The notes under the pieces: generated by a model | What the model was told of the DNA's origin: nothing | Seen by the model: only the letters and a program-made list of their open reading frames with translations | Database searches by the model: none | Shown: positions 8,349 to 16,109 of the stretch, one piece after another | Position numbering within the stretch: position 1 is the first letter of the stretch | Layout: every line of letters starts with the position of its first letter | Program-made: the position numbers and the translations under genes | From: Thermocaproicibacter sp002410755 | GTDB taxonomy: Bacteria; Bacillota; Clostridia; Oscillospirales; Acutalibacteraceae | NCBI GenBank assembly: GCA_036839715.1 | Contig: DAITDU010000010.1 | Coordinates: 1 to 53,844 of the forward strand | Direction: 5' to 3' | DNA length: 53,844 nucleotides

Positions 8349-8380
8349 AGTGAGAACCTCCTTTGCGGTTCACTTGATTT

Positions 8381-9037
8381 TTAAAGGATAATGGCATTTT
8401 TTAGATAGGTTAGGTAATGCTGTTCAACGGATGAATTTGCACCGTCTGCACCGGCAAAATAGGTTTTCAGCGCAGAATCAATTTCATTGAGATAAGCAAG
8501 GATTGCTTCTGCAACCCGTTCACTTGTCCGGTCTGATTCGCTTTTTGGCCAGCAAAGCCGACGGATGTAGCGCCCTGCCCCCGCAGCGCATGGAACCCTT
8601 TCTTCTGGGAAACGCGAACCAATCCACTTTGTTTCGAGGCTGGCCCAGAAGCGGAAGAACTCTCCCGAGCACTCCAGCAGGTCTGAATTCTGAGTCCGGA
8701 AAAATGCGTGTAGCTCACCGAGGAACGGCCCGCTTTTGCAGGAAAGCTCCAGAGTGTAGTGCACAGCCGGGTGGTAGCGGTAGTGCAGCGGGCTCCGGAA
8801 GCAGACTGCACTGTTGCCCCGCGGTTCACAGGATTGAAAATACTCCGTCCCGTCGGATATTTTTTCCATGCAGGAAAAGATGTCCCGAATCCTGTTTTCC
8901 GGGGTAGGGCAGGAGAGATATTCTGCCAGAATCTGGTTTACAAGTCCTGAGCGGCTGATGCTGCGCTCGCAGGCAAGCTTATCCAGTGCATCCACAACGT
9001 TGTCAAGCAGGACCAAGCTATAAACGTTTTTTCCCAT
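8381..9037 (-). CDS. hypothetical protein with ribbon-helix-helix-like N-terminus, upstream of clpB
   Basis: The 218-residue protein is not a family I can name. Residues 1-43 (MGKNVYSLVLLDNVVDALDK, then ISRSGLVNQILAEYLS) look like a ribbon-helix-helix (CopG/Arc) DNA-binding domain: a short strand, a helix, and a second helix starting at S-R-S. The remaining 170 residues are rich in aromatic and charged residues and have no recognisable motif. The gene sits 32 bp upstream of clpB in the same orientation. Its promoter carries a perfect palindrome across the -10 box, so autoregulation, and with it regulation of clpB, is a reasonable inference. No heat-shock function is proven by sequence. Confidence 0.65.
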   Translation of the reverse strand: MGKNVYSLVLLDNVVDALDKLACERSISRSGLVNQILAEYLSCPTPENRIRDIFSCMEKISDGTEYFQSCEPRGNSAVCFRSPLHYRYHPAVHYTLELSCKSGPFLGELHAFFRTQNSDLLECSGEFFRFWASLETKWIGSRFPEERVPCAAGAGRYIRRLCWPKSESDRTSERVAEAILAYLNEIDSALKTYFAGADGANSSVEQHYLTYLKNAIIL

Positions 9038-9055
9038 TGCTTTTCCCCCAGTTCA

Positions 9056-9092
9056 ATACTAACTAGTATAACATAGCTATATAATATGTCAA
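9056..9092 (-). promoter_or_regulatory. promoter with palindromic operator for the RHH-like gene and clpB
   Basis: On the minus strand, TTGACA (9087-9092) is followed by a 16-bp spacer and TATACT (9065-9070). The palindrome ATACTA-AC-TAGTAT (9056-9069) overlaps the -10. AGTATTGA occurs twice, once across the -35 and once across the palindrome. Confidence 0.65.
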
Positions 9093-9196
9093 TACTTTTA
9101 TATAAGTTTAATTACAAGTTATTAGGCCATAGAGACAAAACCTTGCAGCCCCGTTTTATCTTTTACCGTTCCATGACTGAAATTCTGTTTTTGGGC

Positions 9197-9234
9197 AAAA
9201 AAAATCCGCCCGACTGTTTTGCGGCAGGGCAGAT
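9197..9234 (-). terminator. terminator of the small Cys-rich gene
   Basis: On the minus strand, ATCTGCCC and GGGCGGAT flank a loop and are followed by eight Ts. The structure lies 33 bp past the stop at 9267. Confidence 0.65.
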
Positions 9235-9266
9235 TATTTTAACTGGGAAAAATTCCGGCAATCCTT

Positions 9267-9467
9267 TTAGAGTTTAAACTCCTCCGGGTTATGCGGCTTT
9301 AGGTCCGGTGTCCCAGCGGGCGTGCGGAGAAGAGGGTCATAATGGAACCTGCCGCAGGGATGGGCAGGGTGCCCGGGGCTGCAGGTTCCATTTTCAACAT
9401 TGACACAATAAGCGCAGTCCGGCTCAATGGAATTTCCAAATAATTTTTTCCTTTTCTTAAAAAGCAT
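9267..9467 (-). CDS. small conserved Cys-rich protein of Clostridia
   Basis: The 66-residue protein begins MLFKKRKKLFG and continues IEPDCAYCVN. Further Cys residues follow in CSPG and HPCGRFHYDPL, and the protein ends EEFKL. Four Cys with this spacing, plus the RxxYDPLxR motif, match a small uncharacterised Firmicutes protein family. A metal-binding role is plausible but unproven. The ribosome binding site GGAGG lies 9 nt upstream. It is followed by its own terminator and may be cotranscribed with the YlbJ-like gene upstream, which ends 58 bp away on the same strand. Confidence 0.65.
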   Translation of the reverse strand: MLFKKRKKLFGNSIEPDCAYCVNVENGTCSPGHPAHPCGRFHYDPLLRTPAGTPDLKPHNPEEFKL

Positions 9468-9525
9468 TGCAGTATCCTCCGGAAGCCGCCGTCGGCGGCT
9501 TTGGCATTACACACCTGCCATTATA

Positions 9526-10593
9526 TCATCCTTCCTCATTTGTTTCCACTTTTTTGCGGGGGAGGCTGAACAAAAGCGCCAAACAGAGAAGTGCAAGCGC
9601 GACCGCTGCGGGTATGCTGCCGGAGAGGGTGCCAACAGGCGTGCCATCAAAATTGGAAAAGACTTCCTCCGTTTCCGGGAAAAACAGACAAATCCCAAAA
9701 CAGACCAGGCCGGAAACAGCCCCCTGTATTGCGCGCCAGAAAACAAAACGGGATTTTTTGACGGAAAGTTTGCCAAGACAGGCATAAATCTGAAAGTGGA
9801 CACACACTCCGCCCCATCCGATTGCCGCAGAAACTACCCAAAGGGGCACGCCGCGGCGTGCAAGGTCGGCACAGCCCCCCGTTACTTCAAGCAGGGATGA
9901 AAGGATGGCGCTGAGATTTGGATTGCGTACTGCCAACCTGAGAAGGTTCATCAATGCCGCAAAAAGGATAACCATACTGCACATCATCAGCATAGAGTAT
10001 GCGGCATCGGATGCGGACTCGACAAAAGCCTGCGCCATTGGACGGGATGCCGCCTGCTTTTTCTGCTTTTCGGGGCGTTGCCTTTCCCCTTGGGACTGTC
10101 TTCCTGAAATCAGGCCCGTTAGAAAAAATGCAATTAACTGGGAAATAAGCAGGATTATTCCTGCCTGTGCACTGTGAAGGAAGCCAACACCGACTGCGGT
10201 AATAACAAAAGATGGACCGGCATTGACGCAGAACCTCATCATGCGTTCCGCCTGCTCCTGCGTCACAGCACCCTCTTCGTAAAGAGCTTCCGTGGACCGT
10301 GCCCCTGTCGGATAGCCGCCAACTGCACTCATCAGCACAGTAGCGGCAGCTCTGCCAGGAAGGTGGAACAGAGCGCGCGTCGGGCGTTCCAGCACATGAC
10401 CCATGCGTTCGGAGATCCCGCTTTTCACCACAAATATGGAAAGAACAAGAAAAGGATACAGCGATGGAACAAGAATGCCCAGGGAATACCCAAGGCCATT
10501 TTTGGCTCCCTGTACTGCCGCAGCGGGAAAGAGCAGCAGTGCACAGGCTGCCGCCAGGACAAGCAGCGTGAGTGCACCTACTTTTTTCTCCAT
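9526..10593 (-). CDS. YlbJ-like sporulation membrane protein (nucleoside-recognition/Gate domain)
   Basis: The 355-residue polytopic membrane protein resembles YlbJ. Features are the N-terminal membrane segment, LVPSLYPFLVLSIFV near residue 40, the Gate-domain phrase SAVGGYPTGARS near residue 90, and MMRFCVNAGPSFVITAVG near residue 122. YlbJ in Bacillus is a sporulation membrane protein needed for a proper cortex or coat; transport activity is only inferred from the Gate fold. The start has GAGGTGG 4-5 nt upstream. It is divergent from yqfC, another sporulation gene, across a 92-bp region holding a 16-bp dyad and a sigma-E-like promoter. Confidence 0.78.
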   Translation of the reverse strand: MEKKVGALTLLVLAAACALLLFPAAAVQGAKNGLGYSLGILVPSLYPFLVLSIFVVKSGISERMGHVLERPTRALFHLPGRAAATVLMSAVGGYPTGARSTEALYEEGAVTQEQAERMMRFCVNAGPSFVITAVGVGFLHSAQAGIILLISQLIAFFLTGLISGRQSQGERQRPEKQKKQAASRPMAQAFVESASDAAYSMLMMCSMVILFAALMNLLRLAVRNPNLSAILSSLLEVTGGCADLARRGVPLWVVSAAIGWGGVCVHFQIYACLGKLSVKKSRFVFWRAIQGAVSGLVCFGICLFFPETEEVFSNFDGTPVGTLSGSIPAAVALALLCLALLFSLPRKKVETNEEG

Positions 10594-10616
10594 GGAACCA
10601 CCTCACCTGTTATGTA

Positions 10617-10653
10617 TATGTGCCATGCGGATATTTCATCCGCATGGCGCATA
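10617..10653. repeat. 16-bp inverted repeat between the YlbJ-like gene and yqfC
   Basis: The left arm TATGTGCCATGCGGAT (10617-10632) and right arm ATCCGCATGGCGCATA (10638-10653) match at 15 of 16 positions around an ATTTC centre. No T-run follows, so it is more likely an operator or a leader hairpin than a terminator. Confidence 0.75.
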
Positions 10654-10657
10654 GCAT
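10627..10657 (+). promoter_or_regulatory. candidate sigma-E promoter of yqfCD
   Basis: CATAGCAT (10650-10657) fits the sigma-E -10 pattern CATAnnnT. GGATATT (10629-10635) is a partial -35 with a 14-bp spacer. In Bacillus yqfCD is transcribed by sigma-E. The match is partial. Confidence 0.4.
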
Positions 10658-10685
10658 TTAAAGAAATACCGGAAGGGGGCGGAAT

Positions 10686-10934
10686 ATGCGGAAACCCGTA
10701 AAACTGTCCGAGCTGGGGGCCCTTTCTGCAAAGTCCCGCATTGAAATTTGCGGGAACCGTGAAGCGGTTATCGAAGGCTGCTGCGGAATCTTGGAGTATG
10801 GTGACGGTGTTGTGCGAATCCGTACGCAGGAGCGTATTGTCCGCTTTACCGGACGCGGCCTTGTAATCCGCTGCATGACGGAGGACGCTCTTGTTGTAAC
10901 AGGATATATCCTTCAAATTGAATTTATGGAGTGA
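10686..10934 (+). CDS. yqfC: sporulation protein YqfC (YabP/YqfC family)
   Basis: The 82-residue protein fits the YabP/YqfC family: a short basic N-terminus, IEICGNREAVIEGCCGILEYGDGVV in the middle and a C-terminal VTGYILQIEFME strand. In Bacillus the gene is expressed in the mother cell under sigma-E. The ribosome binding site GAAGGGGG lies upstream of the ATG. It is directly followed by yqfD with a 3-nt gap, so translation is probably coupled. Confidence 0.88.
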   Translation: MRKPVKLSELGALSAKSRIEICGNREAVIEGCCGILEYGDGVVRIRTQERIVRFTGRGLVIRCMTEDALVVTGYILQIEFME

Positions 10935-10937
10935 GAT

Positions 10938-12122
10938 GTGTACATGATTTCCCTTCGGCTGACCCGCTGGCTTCTTGGCTATGTCCGCTTTTCGGTCTTA
11001 GGCGGCAGCCCTGAGCGCTTTTACACAAACTGTGCCCATTCCGGTGCATATCTGTGGGATATGACTTCGGGCGGGAATGCCGGGGCATGTGTAGCGGCCC
11101 GTCGTTACCGGTTCCTGCGCCGCAATGCCCGCCGGGCCGGGTGCCGCCTGCGTGTCCGAGAAAGGACTGGGCTGCCGTTTTCCCTCCGGAGAACGAAAAG
11201 CCATGCCGGCCTCTGGGCGGGATTTGCAGCTTTCCTTGTCCTGTCCTTTTCGCTTTCCACGCATATCTGGTGTGTTCAGGTCACAGGGAACAAAGATGTA
11301 CCGGCTGGCAAAATTGAAAGTGCACTTGCATCAGCAGGCCTTGTGTCCGGCACCCTGCGAAGCTCGGTTAATCCGCAGGAAGTTGAGAGGCGTGTCATGC
11401 TCCAGTGCCCTGAAATCCGCTGGATCAGTATCAACCTGCGGGGCAGCATGGCAGAAGCAGCCGTGCGCGAAACGACGGAAAAACCAAATATTTCCGACCA
11501 AAAATCCGTCTGTAATGTCATAGCTGCCCGGACAGGGCAGATCCTTTCCTTGGAAGTTTTTGCGGGAACCCCTGAAGTAAAAAAAGGGGACGCGGTTGTA
11601 GAAGGGCAGCTCCTTGTCAATGCAGTGGTAGAAGACCAGACTGGTGGGAGCACCATGACTCACGCCTCGGCGGAAATCATCGCGGAAACCAGCCGCGAAG
11701 TGACAGTCAAGGTTCCTCTTCACAAGCAGGTGGATGTTCCCACAGGGAAAACAGCCGTGCGGAGAAACCTTGATATCTTTCGTGCACACATCCCCCTGAC
11801 ACTGCAAAGAAAACCGCAGGGCTCCTGGCGTTGTGAGTGTGAGCGGACGACAGTGTCCCTTTTTGGTACGCCCTTGCCACTTGGCATTTATATGGAAACA
11901 TGGAAAGAAGTCCGTTCGCAGGAAATTACCCTGACGAAGTCTGAGGCCCGTTCGCTTGCAGGGCAGCAGATTAAAAAGCAGTCAGACGCGCTCCTCAAGG
12001 GGCTGGGCCGGGTTACGGGGCAGAAACTGACGGAACACTGGGGAAAAGATGGCCTAACCTGTGAAGCAAAACTGACCTGCGAGGAGAATATTGCAAAAGA
12101 GTCGGAAATATTCATAAAATAA
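10938..12122 (+). CDS. yqfD: sporulation protein YqfD
   Basis: The 394-residue single-pass membrane protein has a Trp/Arg-rich cytoplasmic N-terminus. One membrane segment (about residues 92-110) is followed by a long extracytoplasmic part starting VQVTGNKDVPAGKIESAL. This is the known architecture of YqfD, which acts during engulfment in spore formers. The stretch EIRWISINLRGSMAEAAVRE is characteristic. Either a GTG at 10938 or an ATG at 10944 could start it. GGAG at 10928-10931 suits GTG slightly better. It forms a two-gene operon with yqfC. Confidence 0.88.
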   Translation: MYMISLRLTRWLLGYVRFSVLGGSPERFYTNCAHSGAYLWDMTSGGNAGACVAARRYRFLRRNARRAGCRLRVRERTGLPFSLRRTKSHAGLWAGFAAFLVLSFSLSTHIWCVQVTGNKDVPAGKIESALASAGLVSGTLRSSVNPQEVERRVMLQCPEIRWISINLRGSMAEAAVRETTEKPNISDQKSVCNVIAARTGQILSLEVFAGTPEVKKGDAVVEGQLLVNAVVEDQTGGSTMTHASAEIIAETSREVTVKVPLHKQVDVPTGKTAVRRNLDIFRAHIPLTLQRKPQGSWRCECERTTVSLFGTPLPLGIYMETWKEVRSQEITLTKSEARSLAGQQIKKQSDALLKGLGRVTGQKLTEHWGKDGLTCEAKLTCEENIAKESEIFIK

Positions 12123-12169
12123 GGCAAAATTTCTGTATATTTTATAGTTACGAATTTGATGAACTGTGC

Positions 12170-12175
12170 TATAAT
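12170..12175 (+). promoter_or_regulatory. candidate -10 box for phoH
   Basis: TATAAT at 12170-12175, 45 bp upstream of phoH. The best -35 (TTACGA at 12148-12153, 16-bp spacer) is poor. Confidence 0.4.
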
Positions 12176-12219
12176 TATAACAAATATCAAACACAATAAG
12201 GTTTATACTGGGTGATGGG

Positions 12220-13182
12220 ATGTTTGAAGAAAAGATTGATATTGAGCGGATGGAACAGGAAGCCGCGTTATTTGGAAATCTTGACGGTAACGTAAAAATA
12301 ATCGAGCAGGCGTATGGCGCAAGCATTGTCTGCCGCGGCAGCGAGATGAAAATTTCCGGCGAACCGGAAAAAGTGGAAAAAGCGGCCCGTGCTGTGCGGG
12401 CACTTCTTTCCCTCATTGACCGGGGTGAACCGGTTACGGAACAAAATGTGCGCTACTGCATTGCGCTTGTCAACGAAGGCAAGGAAGACAGGCTTAGTTC
12501 GCTTACGGGTGACTGCATCTGCCTGACGTCAAAGGGCAAGCCGGTTAAGGCAAAAACCCTCGGGCAGAAAAGCTACTGCAATGCCATTGAGTCCCATACC
12601 ATTACCATTGGTGTGGGGCCGGCCGGTACGGGAAAGACCTACCTTGCCGTGGCGCTTGCCGTGAAGGCTTTCCGCGCACAGGAAGTCAACCGGATTATTT
12701 TAACGCGGCCGGCAGTGGAGGCAGGTGAAAAACTCGGCTTCCTTCCGGGCGACATCCAGCAGAAAGTGGATCCTTATCTGCGGCCGCTGTATGATGCGCT
12801 GTTTGACATGCTCGGCGTGGAAACGTATCAGAAATTTGTCGAGCGCGGAAACATTGAAGTGGCGCCGCTCGCGTATATGCGCGGGCGAACGCTGGACGAC
12901 AGTTTCATTATCTTGGACGAGGCACAGAATACGACGCCGGAGCAGATGAAAATGTTTCTGACGCGCCTTGGTTTTGGCTCGCACATGGTGATTACGGGGG
13001 ACATTACGCAGATTGATTTGCCGGACGGCAAACGTTCCGGCCTTAAGGAAGTCCTCCATATTCTGCGCGGCATCGACGATATTGCACAGGTTCGCTTTAC
13101 GGAAAAAGATGTTGTGCGGCACAAACTGGTTCAGGATATTATTAAAGCTTATGAAAAATATGAAAAAGAATCGGGACGGTGA
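12220..13182 (+). CDS. phoH: PhoH-like ATPase
   Basis: The 320-residue P-loop ATPase of the PhoH (YbeZ) family is thought to act with YbeY in RNA and ribosome maturation. An N-terminal KH-like region (about 1-85) is followed by Walker A GPAGTGKT near residue 132, TRPAVEAGEKLGFLPGD, Walker B IILDEAQN, and a C-terminal MVITGDITQIDLP. It is followed by ybeY, whose ATG lies 8 nt past the phoH stop; this pairing is conserved in many bacteria. Confidence 0.92.
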   Translation: MFEEKIDIERMEQEAALFGNLDGNVKIIEQAYGASIVCRGSEMKISGEPEKVEKAARAVRALLSLIDRGEPVTEQNVRYCIALVNEGKEDRLSSLTGDCICLTSKGKPVKAKTLGQKSYCNAIESHTITIGVGPAGTGKTYLAVALAVKAFRAQEVNRIILTRPAVEAGEKLGFLPGDIQQKVDPYLRPLYDALFDMLGVETYQKFVERGNIEVAPLAYMRGRTLDDSFIILDEAQNTTPEQMKMFLTRLGFGSHMVITGDITQIDLPDGKRSGLKEVLHILRGIDDIAQVRFTEKDVVRHKLVQDIIKAYEKYEKESGR

Positions 13183-13190
13183 ATGTTGCA

Positions 13191-13700
13191 ATGGAAAAGA
13201 TTAAGGTAATCATTGATAACAGGCAGAAGGCAGTAAAAATTCCGACCGGCCTCAGAATGTTGGTGCGCCGCTGCTGCAACGCGGTTCTCCGCATGGAGAA
13301 ATTTGAAGGGCCTGCGGAAATCAGTGTTGTTTTTGTGGACAATGCGCAGATTCGGAAGCTCAATGCCCAGTACCGCAATAAAGATATGGAAACCGATGTG
13401 CTCTCTTTCCCAATGGGAGAAAATGGTGTCTACGACATCAACCATTCAACCGGTGCGAAAATCCTGGGGGATATTGTAATTTCTATGGAGAAGGCAGTGG
13501 AGCAGGCGGAACGCTTCGGCCACAGCCTGGAGCGCGAGGTTGGCTACCTTACGGCGCACTCCATGCTGCACCTGCTTGGCTACGACCACGAGAAGGGCGG
13601 AATTGAAAAGGTCCGTATGCGTGAGAAGGAAGAGCAGGTTATGACGGAGCTCGGACTTCCGAGCACAAGCAGCTATGTAATGGAAGACGATGAGAATTAG
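13191..13700 (+). CDS. ybeY: endoribonuclease YbeY
   Basis: YbeY is a zinc-dependent RNase involved in 16S rRNA maturation and ribosome quality control. The 169-residue product carries the metal-binding motif HSMLHLLGYDH (about residues 121-131), with three His as ligands, and the phrase NAQYRNKDMETDVLSFP. I chose the ATG at 13191, with GGTGA 8 nt upstream. A GTG at 13179 overlaps the phoH stop and is an alternative. It overlaps the start of the kinase gene dgkA by 11 bp. Confidence 0.92.
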   Translation: MEKIKVIIDNRQKAVKIPTGLRMLVRRCCNAVLRMEKFEGPAEISVVFVDNAQIRKLNAQYRNKDMETDVLSFPMGENGVYDINHSTGAKILGDIVISMEKAVEQAERFGHSLEREVGYLTAHSMLHLLGYDHEKGGIEKVRMREKEEQVMTELGLPSTSSYVMEDDEN

Positions 13701-14205
13701 AAGTTGCAACTTTTTAAAAAGTTTCCGGTTTGCATTCCGTGGCATTGTTTTCTGCATCAATAAAGAACGGAATATGCGAATACACACGGTAATTGCTCTG
13801 TATGTATTCGTATTTTCGTCCTTTTTTCATCTATCATTTACGGGGTATGCCGTGCTGTTTCTCACTTTTGCGGCAGTCCTGATGGGCGAGATGCTCAATA
13901 CTGCGGTTGAGTATCTTTCCAATGCCGTTTCACCTGCCTACAATTCGGCAGTGCGCACTGTAAAAGACATCGCCGCGGGTGCCGTGCTTGTGGGGGCGTT
14001 CTTTGCTGTCTGTGTGGCGGTCTGCCTGTTTCGGGAACCGGAAGGATTCATCCGCATCGGGGACTTCTTCCGGGTGCGGCCCGGAATGGTGGTGTTGCTC
14101 GCTGCCGTTACAGCAGCAAGTGCAATTTATATTGCCTTGGGGCCGCCCGGTATCCGGGATTTCGTAAAACGCCGTCTGGCGGGAAGGAAAAAGCACCATG
14201 AATAA
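13690..14205 (+). CDS. dgkA: diacylglycerol kinase / undecaprenol kinase family protein
   Basis: Membrane kinase of the DgkA family; Gram-positive members phosphorylate undecaprenol to supply the lipid carrier for wall synthesis. Family motifs are SFRFAFRGIVFCINKERNMRIH at the N-terminus and the catalytic GEMLNTAVEYLSNAV with VKDIAAGAVLVGA. The product is 171 residues, about 45 longer than typical. The extra C-terminal part (about 120-171) adds at least one membrane segment and a basic tail. It sits between ybeY and era, overlapping both by a few bases, the usual clostridial order. Confidence 0.88.
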   Translation: MRIRSCNFLKSFRFAFRGIVFCINKERNMRIHTVIALYVFVFSSFFHLSFTGYAVLFLTFAAVLMGEMLNTAVEYLSNAVSPAYNSAVRTVKDIAAGAVLVGAFFAVCVAVCLFREPEGFIRIGDFFRVRPGMVVLLAAVTAASAIYIALGPPGIRDFVKRRLAGRKKHHE

Positions 14206-15115
14206 AGAAGAAAAAAACCTGTTTGCTTCTATCGTTGGCCGCCCGAACACGGGCAAGTCTTCTATCCTTAACAAAATAATCGGCAGCAAAGTCGCTATCG
14301 TTTCCAGTAAGCCGCAGACGACACGCACGCGCATCACGGGCATCTTGACAAAAGGCCCGACGCAGTTTGCCTTTATTGACACACCCGGCCTCCTGAAACC
14401 GAGGAGCTGCCTTGGTGAATATATGGTAAAATCCGTCCTGGAATCCGTTTCAGGGGTTGATGCCTGTATACTGGTTGAGGAAGCAGGGAAGGGAATTTCC
14501 CCTTCCGCAAGGGAATTGATTGGAAAGTTCCGTGAATTAAAAATGCCTGCTGTCCTTGCCCTCAACAAGATTGACCTTTTGCCGGATAAATCCGTGCTGA
14601 TGGCACAGATTGCCGAGTTTTCTAAGCTGTATGATTTTGCGGCCGTTGTTCCTGTTTCTGCAATTACGGGGAGCGGCATTGCAGACCTTATGGCAGAGCT
14701 GGAAAAATTGGCCCGGCCGGGCGTGCATCTTTTTGATGACGACACACTTACCGATCAGCCGGAGCGGGTGATTGCTTCGGAAATTGTCCGCGAAAAGCTG
14801 CTCCGACTGCTTTCGGATGAAGTTCCTCACGGCATTGCGGTCCGGGTGGAGCAGATGCGTGACCGTGACGACGGCAGCAATATTATGGATGTTACGGCGA
14901 CAATTTACTGTGAAAAGGAGTCTCATAAGGGCATTATCATCGGGAAGGGCGGTTCTATGCTCAAAAAGGTCGGGACATATGCGCGGGAGGATATGGAACA
15001 CTTTTTCGGGTGCAGAATCAATTTAAAACTCTGGGTGAAGGTTAAGGAAAACTGGCGGAATCAGCAGGCTGCGCTGCGCGCCTTTGGCTATGACAGTTCA
15101 GATTTTGATCAATAG
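14198..15115 (+). CDS. era: GTPase Era
   Basis: Era is a GTPase that binds the 3' end of 16S rRNA during 30S assembly. The 305-residue product has G1 GRPNTGKS (about 13), G3 DTPG (about 61), G4 NKID (about 124) and G5 SAITG. The C-terminal KH domain has IIIGKGGSMLKKVG (about 245). GGAAGG lies upstream of the ATG, and the start overlaps dgkA by 8 bp. The order phoH-ybeY-dgkA-era-recO is typical of Firmicutes and groups ribosome maturation genes. Confidence 0.96.
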   Translation: MNKEEKNLFASIVGRPNTGKSSILNKIIGSKVAIVSSKPQTTRTRITGILTKGPTQFAFIDTPGLLKPRSCLGEYMVKSVLESVSGVDACILVEEAGKGISPSARELIGKFRELKMPAVLALNKIDLLPDKSVLMAQIAEFSKLYDFAAVVPVSAITGSGIADLMAELEKLARPGVHLFDDDTLTDQPERVIASEIVREKLLRLLSDEVPHGIAVRVEQMRDRDDGSNIMDVTATIYCEKESHKGIIIGKGGSMLKKVGTYAREDMEHFFGCRINLKLWVKVKENWRNQQAALRAFGYDSSDFDQ

Positions 15116-15217
15116 TCCACTGCTATTTTCTGCCTTTCATACATCTATTTACCACTGATAGAATCCTTTGGACTGCGAATACTTTTTTTATCAGGCAAGT
15201 TTGAAGGAGCGGTTGAC

Positions 15218-15385
15218 ATGGACGAAAACAGAGCATGGGAAGCTTTCCTCCACACGGGTTCTGTCCAGGATTATCTGGCTTATGCCCGCTGTAGGGAAGA
15301 AGAAAAGCAGGAAGATACCCGTGAGGAGGGCCTTTATGAAAATAGATGCCCGGGGCCTGGTGGTTTCGGAGAAGCGCGTGGGTGA
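15218..15385 (+). CDS. YqzL-like small protein overlapping recO
   Basis: This 55-codon frame starts at an ATG with a good ribosome binding site (AAGGAG, 8-nt spacing) and ends 50 bp inside recO. The first 25 residues (MDENRAWEAFLHTGSVQDYL, then AYARC) fit the YqzL family, a short conserved protein encoded between era and recO in Firmicutes: W-x-x-F-x-x-T-G then x-x-x-Y-L. The C-terminal half, within the overlap, is probably unconstrained. Function is unknown. Confidence 0.72.
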   Translation: MDENRAWEAFLHTGSVQDYLAYARCREEEKQEDTREEGLYENRCPGPGGFGEARG

Positions 15386-16109
15386 AAGCGACCGTCTGGT
15401 TACTGTCCTTACGGGCGAAAAGGGTGTCCTCCGGGCATTTGTCCGCGGTTCCCGCAAGGCAGGCGGCGCCCGGCTTTCCGCTACCAGGCTGTTTACCTAT
15501 TCCCGTTTCTCAATTTTTGAGGGGCGGGACAGCTACATAATTGACGATGCCCAGCCGATTGAAGTCTTTTTTGACCTTTGCCGGGATATCGGGCGTTTTT
15601 CGCTTGCCCAGTATTTCTGTGAGTTGGCGGTTTCACTTGCCCCGCAGGATTCCGAAGCGGAGGGCTTTCTCAGCCTGCTTCTTAACGCAATGTATCTTCT
15701 CAGCAAAGGAAAATACCCGCTTTCCGTCCTGAAGCCGGCTGTGGAAATGAGGATGATGTCGCTTACGGGCTATCAACCGAACCTGGTATGTTGCGCAGGG
15801 TGCGGCTGCTATGAGGCGGATACCATGTATTTTTTGCCGCGCAGCGGGGAAATTCTGTGTGATAATTGCTTTCGTATAAAGCAGAAAAAAGAACCGGCTG
15901 TTGCACTTGGCCGCGGTGCACTGACAGCTTTGAGGCATACCGTTTACGCAGAACCCAAAAAGCTGTTTTCTTTCCGTGTTTCGGCTGAAACTGGCCGCCA
16001 GCTTTCGGAGGCATCCGAACGGTATATCCTTGAAACTTTGCAGCATGGCTTTACTACGCTCGACTTTTACCACAAGACAGCAAGTACTTCTGATGAGGCT
16101 GCCAAATGA
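15336..16109 (+). CDS. recO: DNA repair protein RecO
   Basis: RecO anneals single strands and helps load RecA through RecFOR. The 257-residue product has the N-terminal OB fold (GLVVSEKRVGESDRLVTVLT) and a central helical region. A Cys cluster, CCAGCG then CDNC (about residues 148-178), should bind zinc. I chose the ATG at 15336 because AGGAGGG lies 5 nt upstream and family homology starts there; the open frame extends 56 codons upstream but that part is not RecO-like. It overlaps the YqzL-like gene upstream and the phosphoesterase downstream (ATGA). Confidence 0.93.
   Translation: MKIDARGLVVSEKRVGESDRLVTVLTGEKGVLRAFVRGSRKAGGARLSATRLFTYSRFSIFEGRDSYIIDDAQPIEVFFDLCRDIGRFSLAQYFCELAVSLAPQDSEAEGFLSLLLNAMYLLSKGKYPLSVLKPAVEMRMMSLTGYQPNLVCCAGCGCYEADTMYFLPRSGEILCDNCFRIKQKKEPAVALGRGALTALRHTVYAEPKKLFSFRVSAETGRQLSEASERYILETLQHGFTTLDFYHKTASTSDEAAK

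Noticed and set aside
8349..8380. CtsR or CIRCE operator before clpB
   Set aside because: Neither the tandem AGGTCAAA-like heptads nor TTAGCACTC-type arms are present in the intergenic space or at the upstream promoter.
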